A stretch of DNA of 64,000 nucleotides, from positions 2,542,001-2,606,000 of the forward strand of contig NZ_CP096884.1 in the NCBI RefSeq assembly GCF_023273855.1, read 5' to 3'. This document shows, one piece after another, positions 25,971 through 34,325 of this stretch. Every line of letters starts with the position of its first letter. Position 1 is the first letter of the stretch. This DNA is from Seonamhaeicola sp. ML3 (GTDB taxonomy: Bacteria; Bacteroidota; Bacteroidia; Flavobacteriales; Flavobacteriaceae). Under the pieces are notes generated by a model that saw nothing but the letters and a program-made list of their open reading frames with translations, was not told the DNA's origin and did no database searches. The translations under genes and the position numbers were made by a program.

Positions 25971-25990
25971 TATTATAGTAATACGTAGTT

Positions 25991-26230
25991 GTGTTAAATC
26001 TAAAACCAATAAAGTCTATAAAACAATTAATATTCAACTTAATAGAGGTTGAAAAGCGCGATGTTATACAGTTTTTGACTTTTAGGTATTTGTTAGGTTT
26101 TGTAATGAAGGGTTTTTTTGCACATTCAGTGAAGCTTAGTGAGTTCACAAAACTATCAAAAGTTTATCTTAAGGAAAGTGTAAAGTATAGAGCTTCATTA
26201 AAATTACAACCTGTCATAATAAGAAATTAA
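25991..26230 (+). CDS. Small basic hypothetical protein behind a nitrate-type promoter
   Basis: 79 residues from a GTG placed as expected after the -7 element. Basic and hydrophobic, with no signal or domain recognised (KSIKQLIFNLIEVEKRDVIQ, then FAHSVKLSEFTKLSKVYLKE). The first ATG would leave only about 42 residues. The transcript is closed by a terminator at 26238-26268, so it is about 290 nt and monocistronic. It may encode a small protein, or act as a regulatory RNA with an incidental ORF. Function unknown. Confidence 0.4.
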   Translation: MLNLKPIKSIKQLIFNLIEVEKRDVIQFLTFRYLLGFVMKGFFAHSVKLSEFTKLSKVYLKESVKYRASLKLQPVIIRN

Positions 26231-26237
26231 AAGTTTT

Positions 26238-26268
26238 CCCTGAGTAGGATTAGCTCAGGGTTTTCTTT
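26238..26268 (+). terminator. Rho-independent terminator after the small ORF
   Basis: CCCTGAG (26238-26244) pairs with CTCAGGG (26254-26260) across a 9-nt loop, followed by TTTTCTTT. It begins 7 bp after the stop codon at 26230. Confidence 0.75.
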
Positions 26269-26275
26269 GAGAGTC

Positions 26276-26322
26276 TGTTATTCCCGCCAAATTACTGTAG
26301 CTACAGTAAAGCGGGAATAACA
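26276..26322. repeat. Composite 47-bp inverted repeat
   Basis: Outer 12-bp arms TGTTATTCCCGC (26276-26287) and GCGGGAATAACA (26311-26322) enclose an 18-bp perfect palindrome TTACTGTAGCTACAGTAA (26292-26309). It is GC-richer than its surroundings and recalls flavobacterial dispersed hairpins; no second copy is seen here. Confidence 0.7.
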
Positions 26323-26418
26323 ACAAAGAAGTTTTAATCAAAACCAAATTCTTTATTTGAAATGCAGTTTTTTATCAAATTACCGATTAAAAAAAGCATT
26401 TTTAAAGGATTGTTAATT

Positions 26419-26455
26419 ATCAATATTAGTTCTTGTTTGGTATTTTAATATTGAT
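26419..26455. promoter_or_regulatory. 10-bp inverted repeat upstream of the nitrate reductase gene
   Basis: ATCAATATTA (26419-26428) and TAATATTGAT (26446-26455) are perfect inverted copies 17 bp apart, ending 27 bp before the ATG at 26483. It may be an operator or a leader hairpin. This promoter lacks the 7-2-7 site found elsewhere in the cluster. Confidence 0.4.
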
Positions 26456-26482
26456 TTAATTCGTTAAAAAACGCTTCAAGAT

Positions 26483-29400
26483 ATGATGAATAAAGAAGTG
26501 AAAACAACATGTTCATATTGTGGTGTAGGATGTGGAATTGTAGTAAAGAAAGACAATAATAACAAGGTTGTTGTAGAGGGAGATAAAGACCACCCTGTTA
26601 ATAAGGGTATGTTGTGCTCCAAAGGTAGAAATTTACATTATGTTGTAAACGATACTTCTGATAGGATTTTATATCCCGAAATGCGCTGGAGTAAATCTCA
26701 TCCACGCGAACGTGTAAGTTGGGATACTGCTTTAGATAGAGCGGCGAGCGTATTCAAATCTATAATCAAAAAGCATGGTCCGGATAGTGTAGGGTTTTAT
26801 GTTTCTGGACAAAGCCTTACAGAGGAATACTATATTGCCAATAAGCTAACAAAAGGTTTTCTAGGAACAAACAACATAGATACAAATTCTAGATTATGTA
26901 TGAGTTCTGCCGTTGTAGGCTATAAAAAAACGTTTGGTGAAGATAGTGTACCTATTTCTTATGCCGATATTGAATTAGCAGATAGTTTCCTAATCACTGG
27001 GGCTAATCCGGCTTGGTGTCATCCTATTTTATTCCGAAGATTAGAAAAACATAAGGAAGAAAATCCCGATGTAAAAATCATTGTTGTAGATCCTCGTAAA
27101 ACAGATACAGCTAAGTTCGCCGATTTGCATTTACAAATTTTACCGGGTACAGACGTAATTCTATATAACGCCATAGGCCGCAGATTATATGAAAGTGGAT
27201 TGATAGATGAGGACTTTATAAAAAATTATACAGACGGATTTCAAGCCTATAAAGAGCAGATATTTTCAACAAAAATAAGTAAGGCAGCAAAATTATGTGG
27301 AATAGATGAAAAGGATATCAGAAAAGCAGCTGATATCATCGGGCTTTCTAAAGGGTTTATAAGCATGTGGGCTATGGGTCTTAACCAAAGTGTGGTTGGT
27401 GTTAATAAGAATGTAGCCCTTTTAAACCTTTCTTTAATTACGGGACAGGTGGGAAAACCTGGTTCAGGTCCATTTTCGCTAACTGGCCAACCCAATGCTA
27501 TGGGTGGGCGAGAGGTTGGAGGTATGGCTAACCTTTTAGCTGTTCACAAAGATTTAATGAATGAAGAGCATAGAAGAGAAGTAGCTCAGTTTTGGGGTGT
27601 TGAAAGAATAAACCCAAAACCAGGATTAACTGCAACTGAAATGTTCGATGCTCTAGAATCTGGTGAATTAAAAGCCATTTGGATAGCTTGTACTAATCCC
27701 TTGGTAAGTTTACCAAATACCAATCGTATTGAAAAAGCTGTTAAAAATGCAAAGTTTGTAGTCGTTCAAGATATATCTCACAAAGCAGATACAGTTAAGT
27801 TCGCCGATTTACTTTTACCTGCCGCTGGATGGTTAGAAAAAGAAGGGGTTATGACTAATTCTGAGAGACGAATTTCATATCTACCTAAAGAAGTAGACCC
27901 GCCAGGAGAGGCAAGACCAGATGTAGAAATATTTTGTGATTTTGCGCAGCGCATGGGGTTCCGAGGTTTTAACTATGGTGCCACAGAAGAGATTTATGAC
28001 GAATACTGCGCTATGACAAAAGATACCAATATAGATGTCTCTTACCTAAACTACGATAGGTTAAAGAACGAAGGTACATTTCAATGGCCAGTAAATGAGT
28101 ATAGACATAAAGGAACCCCGAGGTTATTTGAGGATAAAGTTTTCTATACACCATCCAAAAAAGCGATTTTCAATGTAGCTTCAACTATTGAGAATACCTC
28201 TGTGCTTCCTAATCCCGAATATCCTTTGATATTAACTACAGGAAGGGTTAGGGATCAATGGCATACCATGACCAAAACTGGTAAAGTGTCTCGATTAAAG
28301 ACGCATTACCCAAAACCTGTTTTGGAAATTAATCCTGTTGATGCTTATTTGTATAAAATTAAGGATGGCGATATAACAGATATAGTAGGTGAAAATGGAA
28401 AAGTGAGGGTGCGTGCAAAGGTTACCGAAGAAATTAAAAAGGGCGTTGTTTTTCTACCAATGCATTGGGGTAAACAACTTCAAAACGATTTAAATCGGGC
28501 AAATAACTTAACAAATACCCATGTAGATCCTGTTTCTAAAGAACCCGATTTTAAGTTTACAAGAGTAGCAGTATTCAAATACGAAAAGCCAAAAGAAAAG
28601 ATTCTTATAGCTGGTGCCGGAGCAGCATCATTCCGTTTTATTCAGGATTACAGAGAGCATAATGAAAAAGATGAAATTCATGTGTTTTCAAAAGAACCAA
28701 ATTTATTTTACAATAGAGTATTGCTGCCAGAATATGTTACTGAAGAATTAACATGGGAGCAACTATTAAAAATCAAAAAAATAGAGTTAGATAAACTCAA
28801 AGTTCATTTACACCCAGAAACTTTAATAACTAAAGTAAATTCTAAAGAAAAAAGTGTAATCGACAATAAAGGGAATTTACACACTTTTGATAAGCTCATA
28901 CTTGCAACTGGTAGTAGAGCGTTTATTCCAAAAGATGTTCAAATCGATCTTCCTGGACGCTTTACTATGCGTAATAAAAGTGATGCCGATAGTTTCAAAA
29001 GCTATTTGGACGACACTGGTTTGCCTCCAGAGGAACAACATGTAGCTATTGTTGGTGGTGGTTTATTGGGATTAGAATTAGCAGCCGCTCTTAAACATAA
29101 AAATGTAAAAGTTACTATAATTCAGAGAGCATCTCGTTTAATGGAGAGGCAGTTAGATAAAGTATCAAGTAAATTGTTGGCGCTCGATGTACAAGAACGA
29201 GGCATTCAAATTTATTTTGATAATGAGGTTAGTACAGTCTTTGATGATGATGAAACGGGCGATTTAAATATCACGTTAAAAAGTGGGAAGTTAATTACTG
29301 CAAATGCAATTGTATATGCTATTGGAACAATACCTAATATTGAAATAGCTAGAGAAAGTGGTGTAAAATGCGGAAGAGGTGTTGTTGTAAATCAGCATTT

Positions 29401-30004
29401 ACAATCTTCCAATCCAGATATTTTTGCAATTGGAGAAATTGCAGAGTATAAGAATCAGTTATTTGGAATTACATCGGCAGCAGAAGAACAGGCTACTATT
29501 TTAGCCAATTTTATTGCAGGTGATATTAGTAGTGCCTACGATGGTTCTGTATTAATGAATATTTTAAAATTTAATGATTTAAGTCTTTGTAGTATAGGGG
29601 ATATTAATGTGCCAGAAAACGATTTAAGCTATGAGGAAGTTGTTTTTACAGATATTTCGAAACGATACTACAAGAAGTGTATAGTAAAAGATGACTTGTT
29701 GATAGGAGCTGTTTTAATGGGAGACAAGAGCGAGTTTGCAGAATTTAAAACGCTTATAGGAAGTAAGATTGAAATGTCTGAAAAGCGAGATACTCTTTTA
29801 AGAGGGGCGTCTAATGACAAACCTGTTATTGGTAAGTTAATTTGTTCCTGCAGTCAAGTTGGAGACGGTAATGTTAAGGAAGCCATTGCTAAAGGATGTA
29901 CCGATTTCACAGAGTTATGTAAACAAACAGGTGCAGGTTTAGGTTGTGGTAGTTGTAAAACTGAAGTAAGAGAAATTCTTTATAATTCTAAAGTATTAGT
30001 ATAA
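26483..30004 (+). CDS. Assimilatory nitrate reductase fused to a NirB-type FAD/BFD diaphorase
   Basis: 1173 residues. Residues 1-700 form a NasA/NapA-class molybdopterin reductase: N-terminal [4Fe-4S] ligands in CSYCGVGC and CSKGR, GQSLTEEYYIANK, NTNSRLCMSSAV (Mo-ligand region), FSLTGQPNAMGGREVGG, and a dinucleotide-binding C-domain (TTGRVRDQWHTMT). From about 706 it becomes an FAD/NAD(P) oxidoreductase like the front of NirB (ILIAGAGAASFRF, VAIVGGGLLGLELA, IFAIGEIAEY). Residues 1120-1165 form a BFD [2Fe-2S] domain (ICSCSQVG, GLGCGSC). The fusion could couple NAD(P)H oxidation directly to nitrate reduction in the cytoplasm. It overlaps the next gene by one base. A tandem ATG at 26486 is an alternative start. 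Confidence 0.93.
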   Translation: MMNKEVKTTCSYCGVGCGIVVKKDNNNKVVVEGDKDHPVNKGMLCSKGRNLHYVVNDTSDRILYPEMRWSKSHPRERVSWDTALDRAASVFKSIIKKHGPDSVGFYVSGQSLTEEYYIANKLTKGFLGTNNIDTNSRLCMSSAVVGYKKTFGEDSVPISYADIELADSFLITGANPAWCHPILFRRLEKHKEENPDVKIIVVDPRKTDTAKFADLHLQILPGTDVILYNAIGRRLYESGLIDEDFIKNYTDGFQAYKEQIFSTKISKAAKLCGIDEKDIRKAADIIGLSKGFISMWAMGLNQSVVGVNKNVALLNLSLITGQVGKPGSGPFSLTGQPNAMGGREVGGMANLLAVHKDLMNEEHRREVAQFWGVERINPKPGLTATEMFDALESGELKAIWIACTNPLVSLPNTNRIEKAVKNAKFVVVQDISHKADTVKFADLLLPAAGWLEKEGVMTNSERRISYLPKEVDPPGEARPDVEIFCDFAQRMGFRGFNYGATEEIYDEYCAMTKDTNIDVSYLNYDRLKNEGTFQWPVNEYRHKGTPRLFEDKVFYTPSKKAIFNVASTIENTSVLPNPEYPLILTTGRVRDQWHTMTKTGKVSRLKTHYPKPVLEINPVDAYLYKIKDGDITDIVGENGKVRVRAKVTEEIKKGVVFLPMHWGKQLQNDLNRANNLTNTHVDPVSKEPDFKFTRVAVFKYEKPKEKILIAGAGAASFRFIQDYREHNEKDEIHVFSKEPNLFYNRVLLPEYVTEELTWEQLLKIKKIELDKLKVHLHPETLITKVNSKEKSVIDNKGNLHTFDKLILATGSRAFIPKDVQIDLPGRFTMRNKSDADSFKSYLDDTGLPPEEQHVAIVGGGLLGLELAAALKHKNVKVTIIQRASRLMERQLDKVSSKLLALDVQERGIQIYFDNEVSTVFDDDETGDLNITLKSGKLITANAIVYAIGTIPNIEIARESGVKCGRGVVVNQHLQSSNPDIFAIGEIAEYKNQLFGITSAAEEQATILANFIAGDISSAYDGSVLMNILKFNDLSLCSIGDINVPENDLSYEEVVFTDISKRYYKKCIVKDDLLIGAVLMGDKSEFAEFKTLIGSKIEMSEKRDTLLRGASNDKPVIGKLICSCSQVGDGNVKEAIAKGCTDFTELCKQTGAGLGCGSCKTEVREILYNSKVLV

Positions 30005-31443
30005 TGGAAGAACGTTATAGGTTAATGATAAATGGTGGGGTACTTTCTCCAGCAGAGTTAAAATATATATGTGAAGCAGCTGAAGGGTTGGGGCTAGATG
30101 CAATATCATTTGGATCTAGACAGGATATTATATTTCCAGAGAAAATAGATGAATCAAAATTCAATCAGTTTGAAAAGATAACGTTTGTTAAACCTAAGCG
30201 AGATAAGGTAGAGAATATTGCGTCATCTTATGTTTCTGCAGAGATTTTACCAAGTACTTCATGGTTAACCAGTGACAAGTATCTATACATACTAGAGCAA
30301 TTTAAGTATAATCCTAGATTACGAATTAATGTTATAGATCCTAAACAAAGATTAGTACCTTTATTTACTGGTAATGTTAATTTTATAGCCTCTAATCATG
30401 AAGACTATTGGTATTTATATTTAAGACTACCAGGTTGGAAAAAGACACTTATGTATCCTGCGCTAATTTTTAGTTGGGATATGGATAAGGTTGAAATGGC
30501 GATAGAGGAAGTTCTTATTGAAGAACCCGAAACCATAGAGATGGTTTTCGAGTTGGTAAATGATGCAATAGATACTAACAATAGAACTGTAGATAAGCCG
30601 CTGGATGTGCCTTTTTACCCTTTCCCTTATTATGAAGGTATGAATCGTATAGGTACAGACCGCTATTGGTTAGGTCTTTATTGGAGAAATAATAGATACG
30701 ATATAGATTTCTTAAAAGCCATGTGCGACTTATGTTCTGAAAATAAAATAGGGAAGATATCTATAACACCCTGGAAATCGTTTATAGTAAAAGGAATTCC
30801 TGAGAGAAACAAGCTGCAGTGGGAAAAGCTTTTAGGAAAGTTTGGTATTAATGTAAGACACTCTATGTTGGAGATGAATTGGCATGTACCGGTAAACGAT
30901 AAAGAGGCTCTGAACCTAAAAAAATATCTGGTAACAAATTTTGATCAGAACGATATTAGTACCTATGGTTTAACATTTGGTATAACAAGTTATGACAGCG
31001 ATACTTATAATTTTACTTCTATTGTTGTAGAAAAGAATAGACAGCCAGATAATTTAGGAGACTTTACCATCAGGGATACATACAACTTGTTATATGCCAA
31101 AAATTTCGACCCTAATACAAATGAGTATATCATGCATGTACAAGATGTTGATAAAATAGAACTCCCCGGTTTGTTAATGGAATTGAGTAAGTTGTATTTT
31201 GAACAATTAGGAAACGAACGAGAAGATGAAGAACAGCAATCTATTCAAAACGAATCATCAGAAGAAATCGTTCATCAGTGTTCAGAATGTTTAACAGTAT
31301 ACAGTGAGGTTTACGGTGATTTGACACAAGGTATCGATCCAAATACAAGTTTTGATGATCTTCCTGATAGTTATTGTTGTTCGCTTTGTGAATCACCAAA
31401 AAGTAGTTTCGTTAAGAAAACATTCAATAAAGAGGTCCACTAA
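30004..31443 (+). CDS. Nitrite/sulfite-reductase-like ferredoxin-fold protein with C-terminal rubredoxin
   Basis: A 479-residue protein. The N-terminal part (for example MINGGVLSPAELKYICEAAE) resembles the ferredoxin-like half domains of nitrite/sulfite reductases, but I see no siroheme/4Fe-4S Cys set. Residues about 423-470 form a rubredoxin domain with Cys426, Cys429, Cys459 and Cys462 and the typical FDDLPDSY spacer. It starts at the last base of the nitrate reductase gene (TAATG), so the two are translationally coupled. It probably carries electrons to or from that enzyme. Cytoplasmic. The exact role is not known to me. Confidence 0.8.
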   Translation: MEERYRLMINGGVLSPAELKYICEAAEGLGLDAISFGSRQDIIFPEKIDESKFNQFEKITFVKPKRDKVENIASSYVSAEILPSTSWLTSDKYLYILEQFKYNPRLRINVIDPKQRLVPLFTGNVNFIASNHEDYWYLYLRLPGWKKTLMYPALIFSWDMDKVEMAIEEVLIEEPETIEMVFELVNDAIDTNNRTVDKPLDVPFYPFPYYEGMNRIGTDRYWLGLYWRNNRYDIDFLKAMCDLCSENKIGKISITPWKSFIVKGIPERNKLQWEKLLGKFGINVRHSMLEMNWHVPVNDKEALNLKKYLVTNFDQNDISTYGLTFGITSYDSDTYNFTSIVVEKNRQPDNLGDFTIRDTYNLLYAKNFDPNTNEYIMHVQDVDKIELPGLLMELSKLYFEQLGNEREDEEQQSIQNESSEEIVHQCSECLTVYSEVYGDLTQGIDPNTSFDDLPDSYCCSLCESPKSSFVKKTFNKEVH

Positions 31444-31768
31444 CTTCATTTTATTAATACCCTAAAAAAGATCGATACAACCCTTTGTACTGGCCTCGAA
31501 CTTTAAACGTTTGTGTTTTTCCTGTAAATTTCGTATATTCTATGAAAGGTAAATTTCATCGACAAAAAACACATTGATTCTTTTTTAATAGAATAAAACT
31601 TACAATAAAACACACTTTATCCCTTATTTAGATTGATTATAAAAACCATTCGTCGACACAAAAACGTCATTCGTCGACACTTTTAATGGTTCTAGCGAAA
31701 TATGTACGTTGTTTAATACCGTTCAGATTAATTTCACATCAAAGCGCAACAAATATTTCAACGTATTT
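31444..31768. other. 325-bp regulatory gap between nitrate and phosphorelay operons
   Basis: No gene seen. It holds the LytTR-like direct repeat (31647-31680), a related half-site TTCATCGACA at 31555-31564, and a weak -7-like TACGTTGT at 31705. The longest frame here starts at 31709 but carries no recognisable protein before the ATG at 31769. No clear terminator follows the upstream gene. Confidence 0.6.
31647..31680. promoter_or_regulatory. Direct repeat with LytTR-type spacing upstream of the phosphorelay operon
   Basis: CATTCGTCGACAC occurs at 31647-31659 and 31668-31680, identical over 13 bp and exactly 21 bp apart. LytTR regulators such as AgrA bind pairs of 9-bp direct repeats with 21-bp centre spacing. 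The last gene of the operon, at 36842, encodes a LytTR regulator, so autoregulation is likely. Confidence 0.65.
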
Positions 31769-32179
31769 ATGAAGAATCTAAACATATTATTAGTAGAAGA
31801 CGACATGATTGAACTTATGAAGTTTAATCGGGTAGTCAGTTCTTTAGAAGCAAAACATAACGTTATTGAAGCTAACAATGGAGAGGATGCACTTAAAGTT
31901 TTAGAGGATAAAACAAATTTGCCAGATATAATATTGTTAGATTTGAATATGCCCAAGATAAATGGTCTTGAATTTTTGCAGATATTAAAGAGTGATGATG
32001 TATTGAAGTATATTCCAGCTATTGTATTAACTACTTCTAATAACGATAAAGACTTAGTTGAGTGTTACAAGATAGGCATAGCGGGTTATGTTCTCAAGCC
32101 TCTCAAGTATGAGGAGTATGTTTCTAAAATCGAGAACCTTTTGTCTTATTGGAGTTTAAACGAATTAAAAAAACATTAA
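31769..32179 (+). CDS. Single-domain receiver (CheY-like) response regulator
   Basis: 136 residues from the ATG at 31769; the open frame extends to 31709 but the receiver fold begins at MKNLNILLVEDD. Phospho-acceptor Asp58 in LLDLNMPKING; conserved Thr in LTTSNND and Lys in YVLKPLKYEEY. With no output domain it is likely an intermediate or sink in the phosphorelay encoded by this operon. Its stop directly abuts the H-NOX ATG. Confidence 0.93.
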   Translation: MKNLNILLVEDDMIELMKFNRVVSSLEAKHNVIEANNGEDALKVLEDKTNLPDIILLDLNMPKINGLEFLQILKSDDVLKYIPAIVLTTSNNDKDLVECYKIGIAGYVLKPLKYEEYVSKIENLLSYWSLNELKKH

Positions 32180-32719
32180 ATGAAAGGTATTGTATTTTCA
32201 GAGTTTCTTGAATTAGTTGAGGAAAAGTTTGGACTGGAGATGGTTGATAAAATTATAAGTCAATCTGAACTTAAATCAGGTGGCGCATATACATCTGTTG
32301 GGACTTACGAATTTTCAGAAATGCTTCAGTTGCTTAAAAACTTAAGCAATAATACAGGTGTTTCCATAGATGGATTATTGCTCACTTACGGTGAACATTT
32401 TTTTCAAATATTGGAGCGTGATTATTCAGTAATGTTAGAAAGTTACAACGACCCTATAGAAATGCTTTCTTCAATTGAAAACCATATTCATGTTGAGGTT
32501 CGTAAAATATATCCTGATGCTGAACTCCCAACTTTTAAGGTTATCGAAAAGACTAAGAGAAAACTTATTATGCTATACAAATCTAGTAGGGCAATGCATC
32601 ATTTTGGACTAGGTTTAATGAACAAGACATTCGAGTATTTTGATTCATCTGCCGAGATTGTTTTGGAAAAACTTAAGGAAGATGGAACAGAAGTTAAGTT
32701 TTTAATCAACAAGAACTAA
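32180..32719 (+). CDS. H-NOX heme nitric oxide/oxygen-binding sensor protein
   Basis: A 179-residue single-domain H-NOX (HNOB) protein. The start MKGIVFSEFLELVEEKFG, the segment GGAYTSVGTYEFSEM, the proximal heme ligand His104 (HIHVEVRKIYP) and the YxSxR motif that holds the heme propionates (Y133, S135, R137) are all present. I see no obvious distal-pocket Tyr like that of O2-binding anaerobe proteins, so a selective NO sensor is favoured. Stand-alone H-NOX proteins act on a neighbouring kinase; the PAS kinase 4 bp downstream is the obvious partner. Cytoplasmic. Confidence 0.95.
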   Translation: MKGIVFSEFLELVEEKFGLEMVDKIISQSELKSGGAYTSVGTYEFSEMLQLLKNLSNNTGVSIDGLLLTYGEHFFQILERDYSVMLESYNDPIEMLSSIENHIHVEVRKIYPDAELPTFKVIEKTKRKLIMLYKSSRAMHHFGLGLMNKTFEYFDSSAEIVLEKLKEDGTEVKFLINKN

Positions 32720-32723
32720 ACTC

Positions 32724-34322
32724 ATGGACCAAGAGAAAATTGAAATACTTGAAAGGGCTCTAAAAAGAGAACGAGCTGCTCGACGAGATGCCGAACGGAT
32801 ACTCGAAGAAAAATCTGCCGAGCTTTACAGTGCCAATCAAAGGCTAGAAAAATCATATACAGAACTAGAAGCACTTTTAGATAAGACCGATTCCCAGCTT
32901 CAAGGGGTTTTTGAAAATATTGTCGATGCATACGTTATAATAGATTTAATGGGTAACATTCTTAAAATGAATGATGCAGCAGTAGATTTGTTAGGTTTTG
33001 ATAATACTAAGGAAAATGCAAATTTATTAGAGTTTCCTCCTTATGAAGAAAAGGAAAGGGTGTCTCGATCATTTAAAAATCTCCTAAAGAATGGAGCGAT
33101 TACAGATTTTCAAGTAAAAATAATAACAAAAAAAGGAGAAGAAAAACTTGTACATATAAATGCCAGTATTATACTAGATCAAGGTATTCCAGTTGCTGCT
33201 CAAGGTATTGTAAGGGACATAACCGAAGCTAAAGCCGCAGAACGCCTGTTAAGAGAATCTGATAACAGGTTAAAGGCATTAATGATGAACCTTAAAAACG
33301 GGGTTTTATTAAAAGATGAGAATAAGAGAATCATTCTTGCAAACGAAAAATTCTGTGAGCTTTTTGGAATTGATTACAATCCAGAAAAAATAAAGGGACA
33401 GTACCTTACGTTTCGTGACGATAGGTTTAAGAACCTATTTAAAAATCCCCAGGAGTTTGTTGATCGACTCGAATTGATTGAAACTGCAGGTGAGCATGTT
33501 CTAAGCGATGAGATTCACATGGTAAATGGAAAAATTTTAGAAAGAGATTATATTCCCATTTATCAAGGCGATAATTACCGAGGTCATCTTTGGACCTACA
33601 GAGATATTACAGATCTAAAAAATTTAGAACACCAAAAGGAAAAGTTACTTTCTCAATTAGAGTATAGTAACGAGGAGCTACAAGAATATGCTCATATAGT
33701 TTCTCATGATTTAAAGTCTCCTTTGCGCAGTATTAATGCATTAGTAAGTTGGTTGAAAACCGATAACGAAGATAAATTTGATAAAGTGAGTTTGCAGAAT
33801 CTAGCTCTAATAGAAACTACCATAGAGAAAATGGATAACTTAATATCTGATGTTCTTGAATATTCCAGTATAGGTAGTGATAGTAAAGAGTATGTTCAAG
33901 TCGATTTAAATTCACTTATAAATGATCTCATTCAGTTTTTATATAAACCGGATCATGTAAGTGTTGAAGTGCTTAGTCAATTACCAATTGTAAATGGAGA
34001 TAAAACCAAACTACAGCAATTATTCCAAAACTTAATGAGCAATGCCATAAAGTTTATAGATAAAGCTGAGGGTTTTGTTAAAATTGATGTTGAGGATATT
34101 GGTTCGCATTATAAGTTTTCCATAAAGGATAATGGTATAGGAATTGATGAAAAATACCATTCTAAAATTTTTAAGGTTTTTCAATCTGTCAACAAGCGAA
34201 AGGATTCAACAGGTATTGGTTTGTCTATTGTGCAAAAAATAGTTGAGTTACATGATGGAGAAATTTGGTTAGATAGCAAACTTAACGAAGGTACAACCTT
34301 CTTTTTCACACTAAAAAAGTAA
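32724..34322 (+). CDS. PAS-domain histidine kinase, probable H-NOX partner
   Basis: A 532-residue soluble kinase with no membrane segment. The N-terminal coiled coil (1-60, ALKRERAARRDAERILEEKS) is followed by a first PAS (about 60-170, ending DITEAKAAERLL) and a second PAS/PAC (about 175-300, ending YRDITDLKNLE). The HisKA domain has His328 in HIVSHDLKSPLRS, followed by HATPase_c (LFQNLMSNAIKF, KDNGIGID, STGIGLSIV). The coiled-coil start resembles kinases encoded next to H-NOX genes. It probably feeds the HPt and LytTR proteins downstream. Confidence 0.92.
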   Translation: MDQEKIEILERALKRERAARRDAERILEEKSAELYSANQRLEKSYTELEALLDKTDSQLQGVFENIVDAYVIIDLMGNILKMNDAAVDLLGFDNTKENANLLEFPPYEEKERVSRSFKNLLKNGAITDFQVKIITKKGEEKLVHINASIILDQGIPVAAQGIVRDITEAKAAERLLRESDNRLKALMMNLKNGVLLKDENKRIILANEKFCELFGIDYNPEKIKGQYLTFRDDRFKNLFKNPQEFVDRLELIETAGEHVLSDEIHMVNGKILERDYIPIYQGDNYRGHLWTYRDITDLKNLEHQKEKLLSQLEYSNEELQEYAHIVSHDLKSPLRSINALVSWLKTDNEDKFDKVSLQNLALIETTIEKMDNLISDVLEYSSIGSDSKEYVQVDLNSLINDLIQFLYKPDHVSVEVLSQLPIVNGDKTKLQQLFQNLMSNAIKFIDKAEGFVKIDVEDIGSHYKFSIKDNGIGIDEKYHSKIFKVFQSVNKRKDSTGIGLSIVQKIVELHDGEIWLDSKLNEGTTFFFTLKK

Positions 34323-34325
34323 AAG

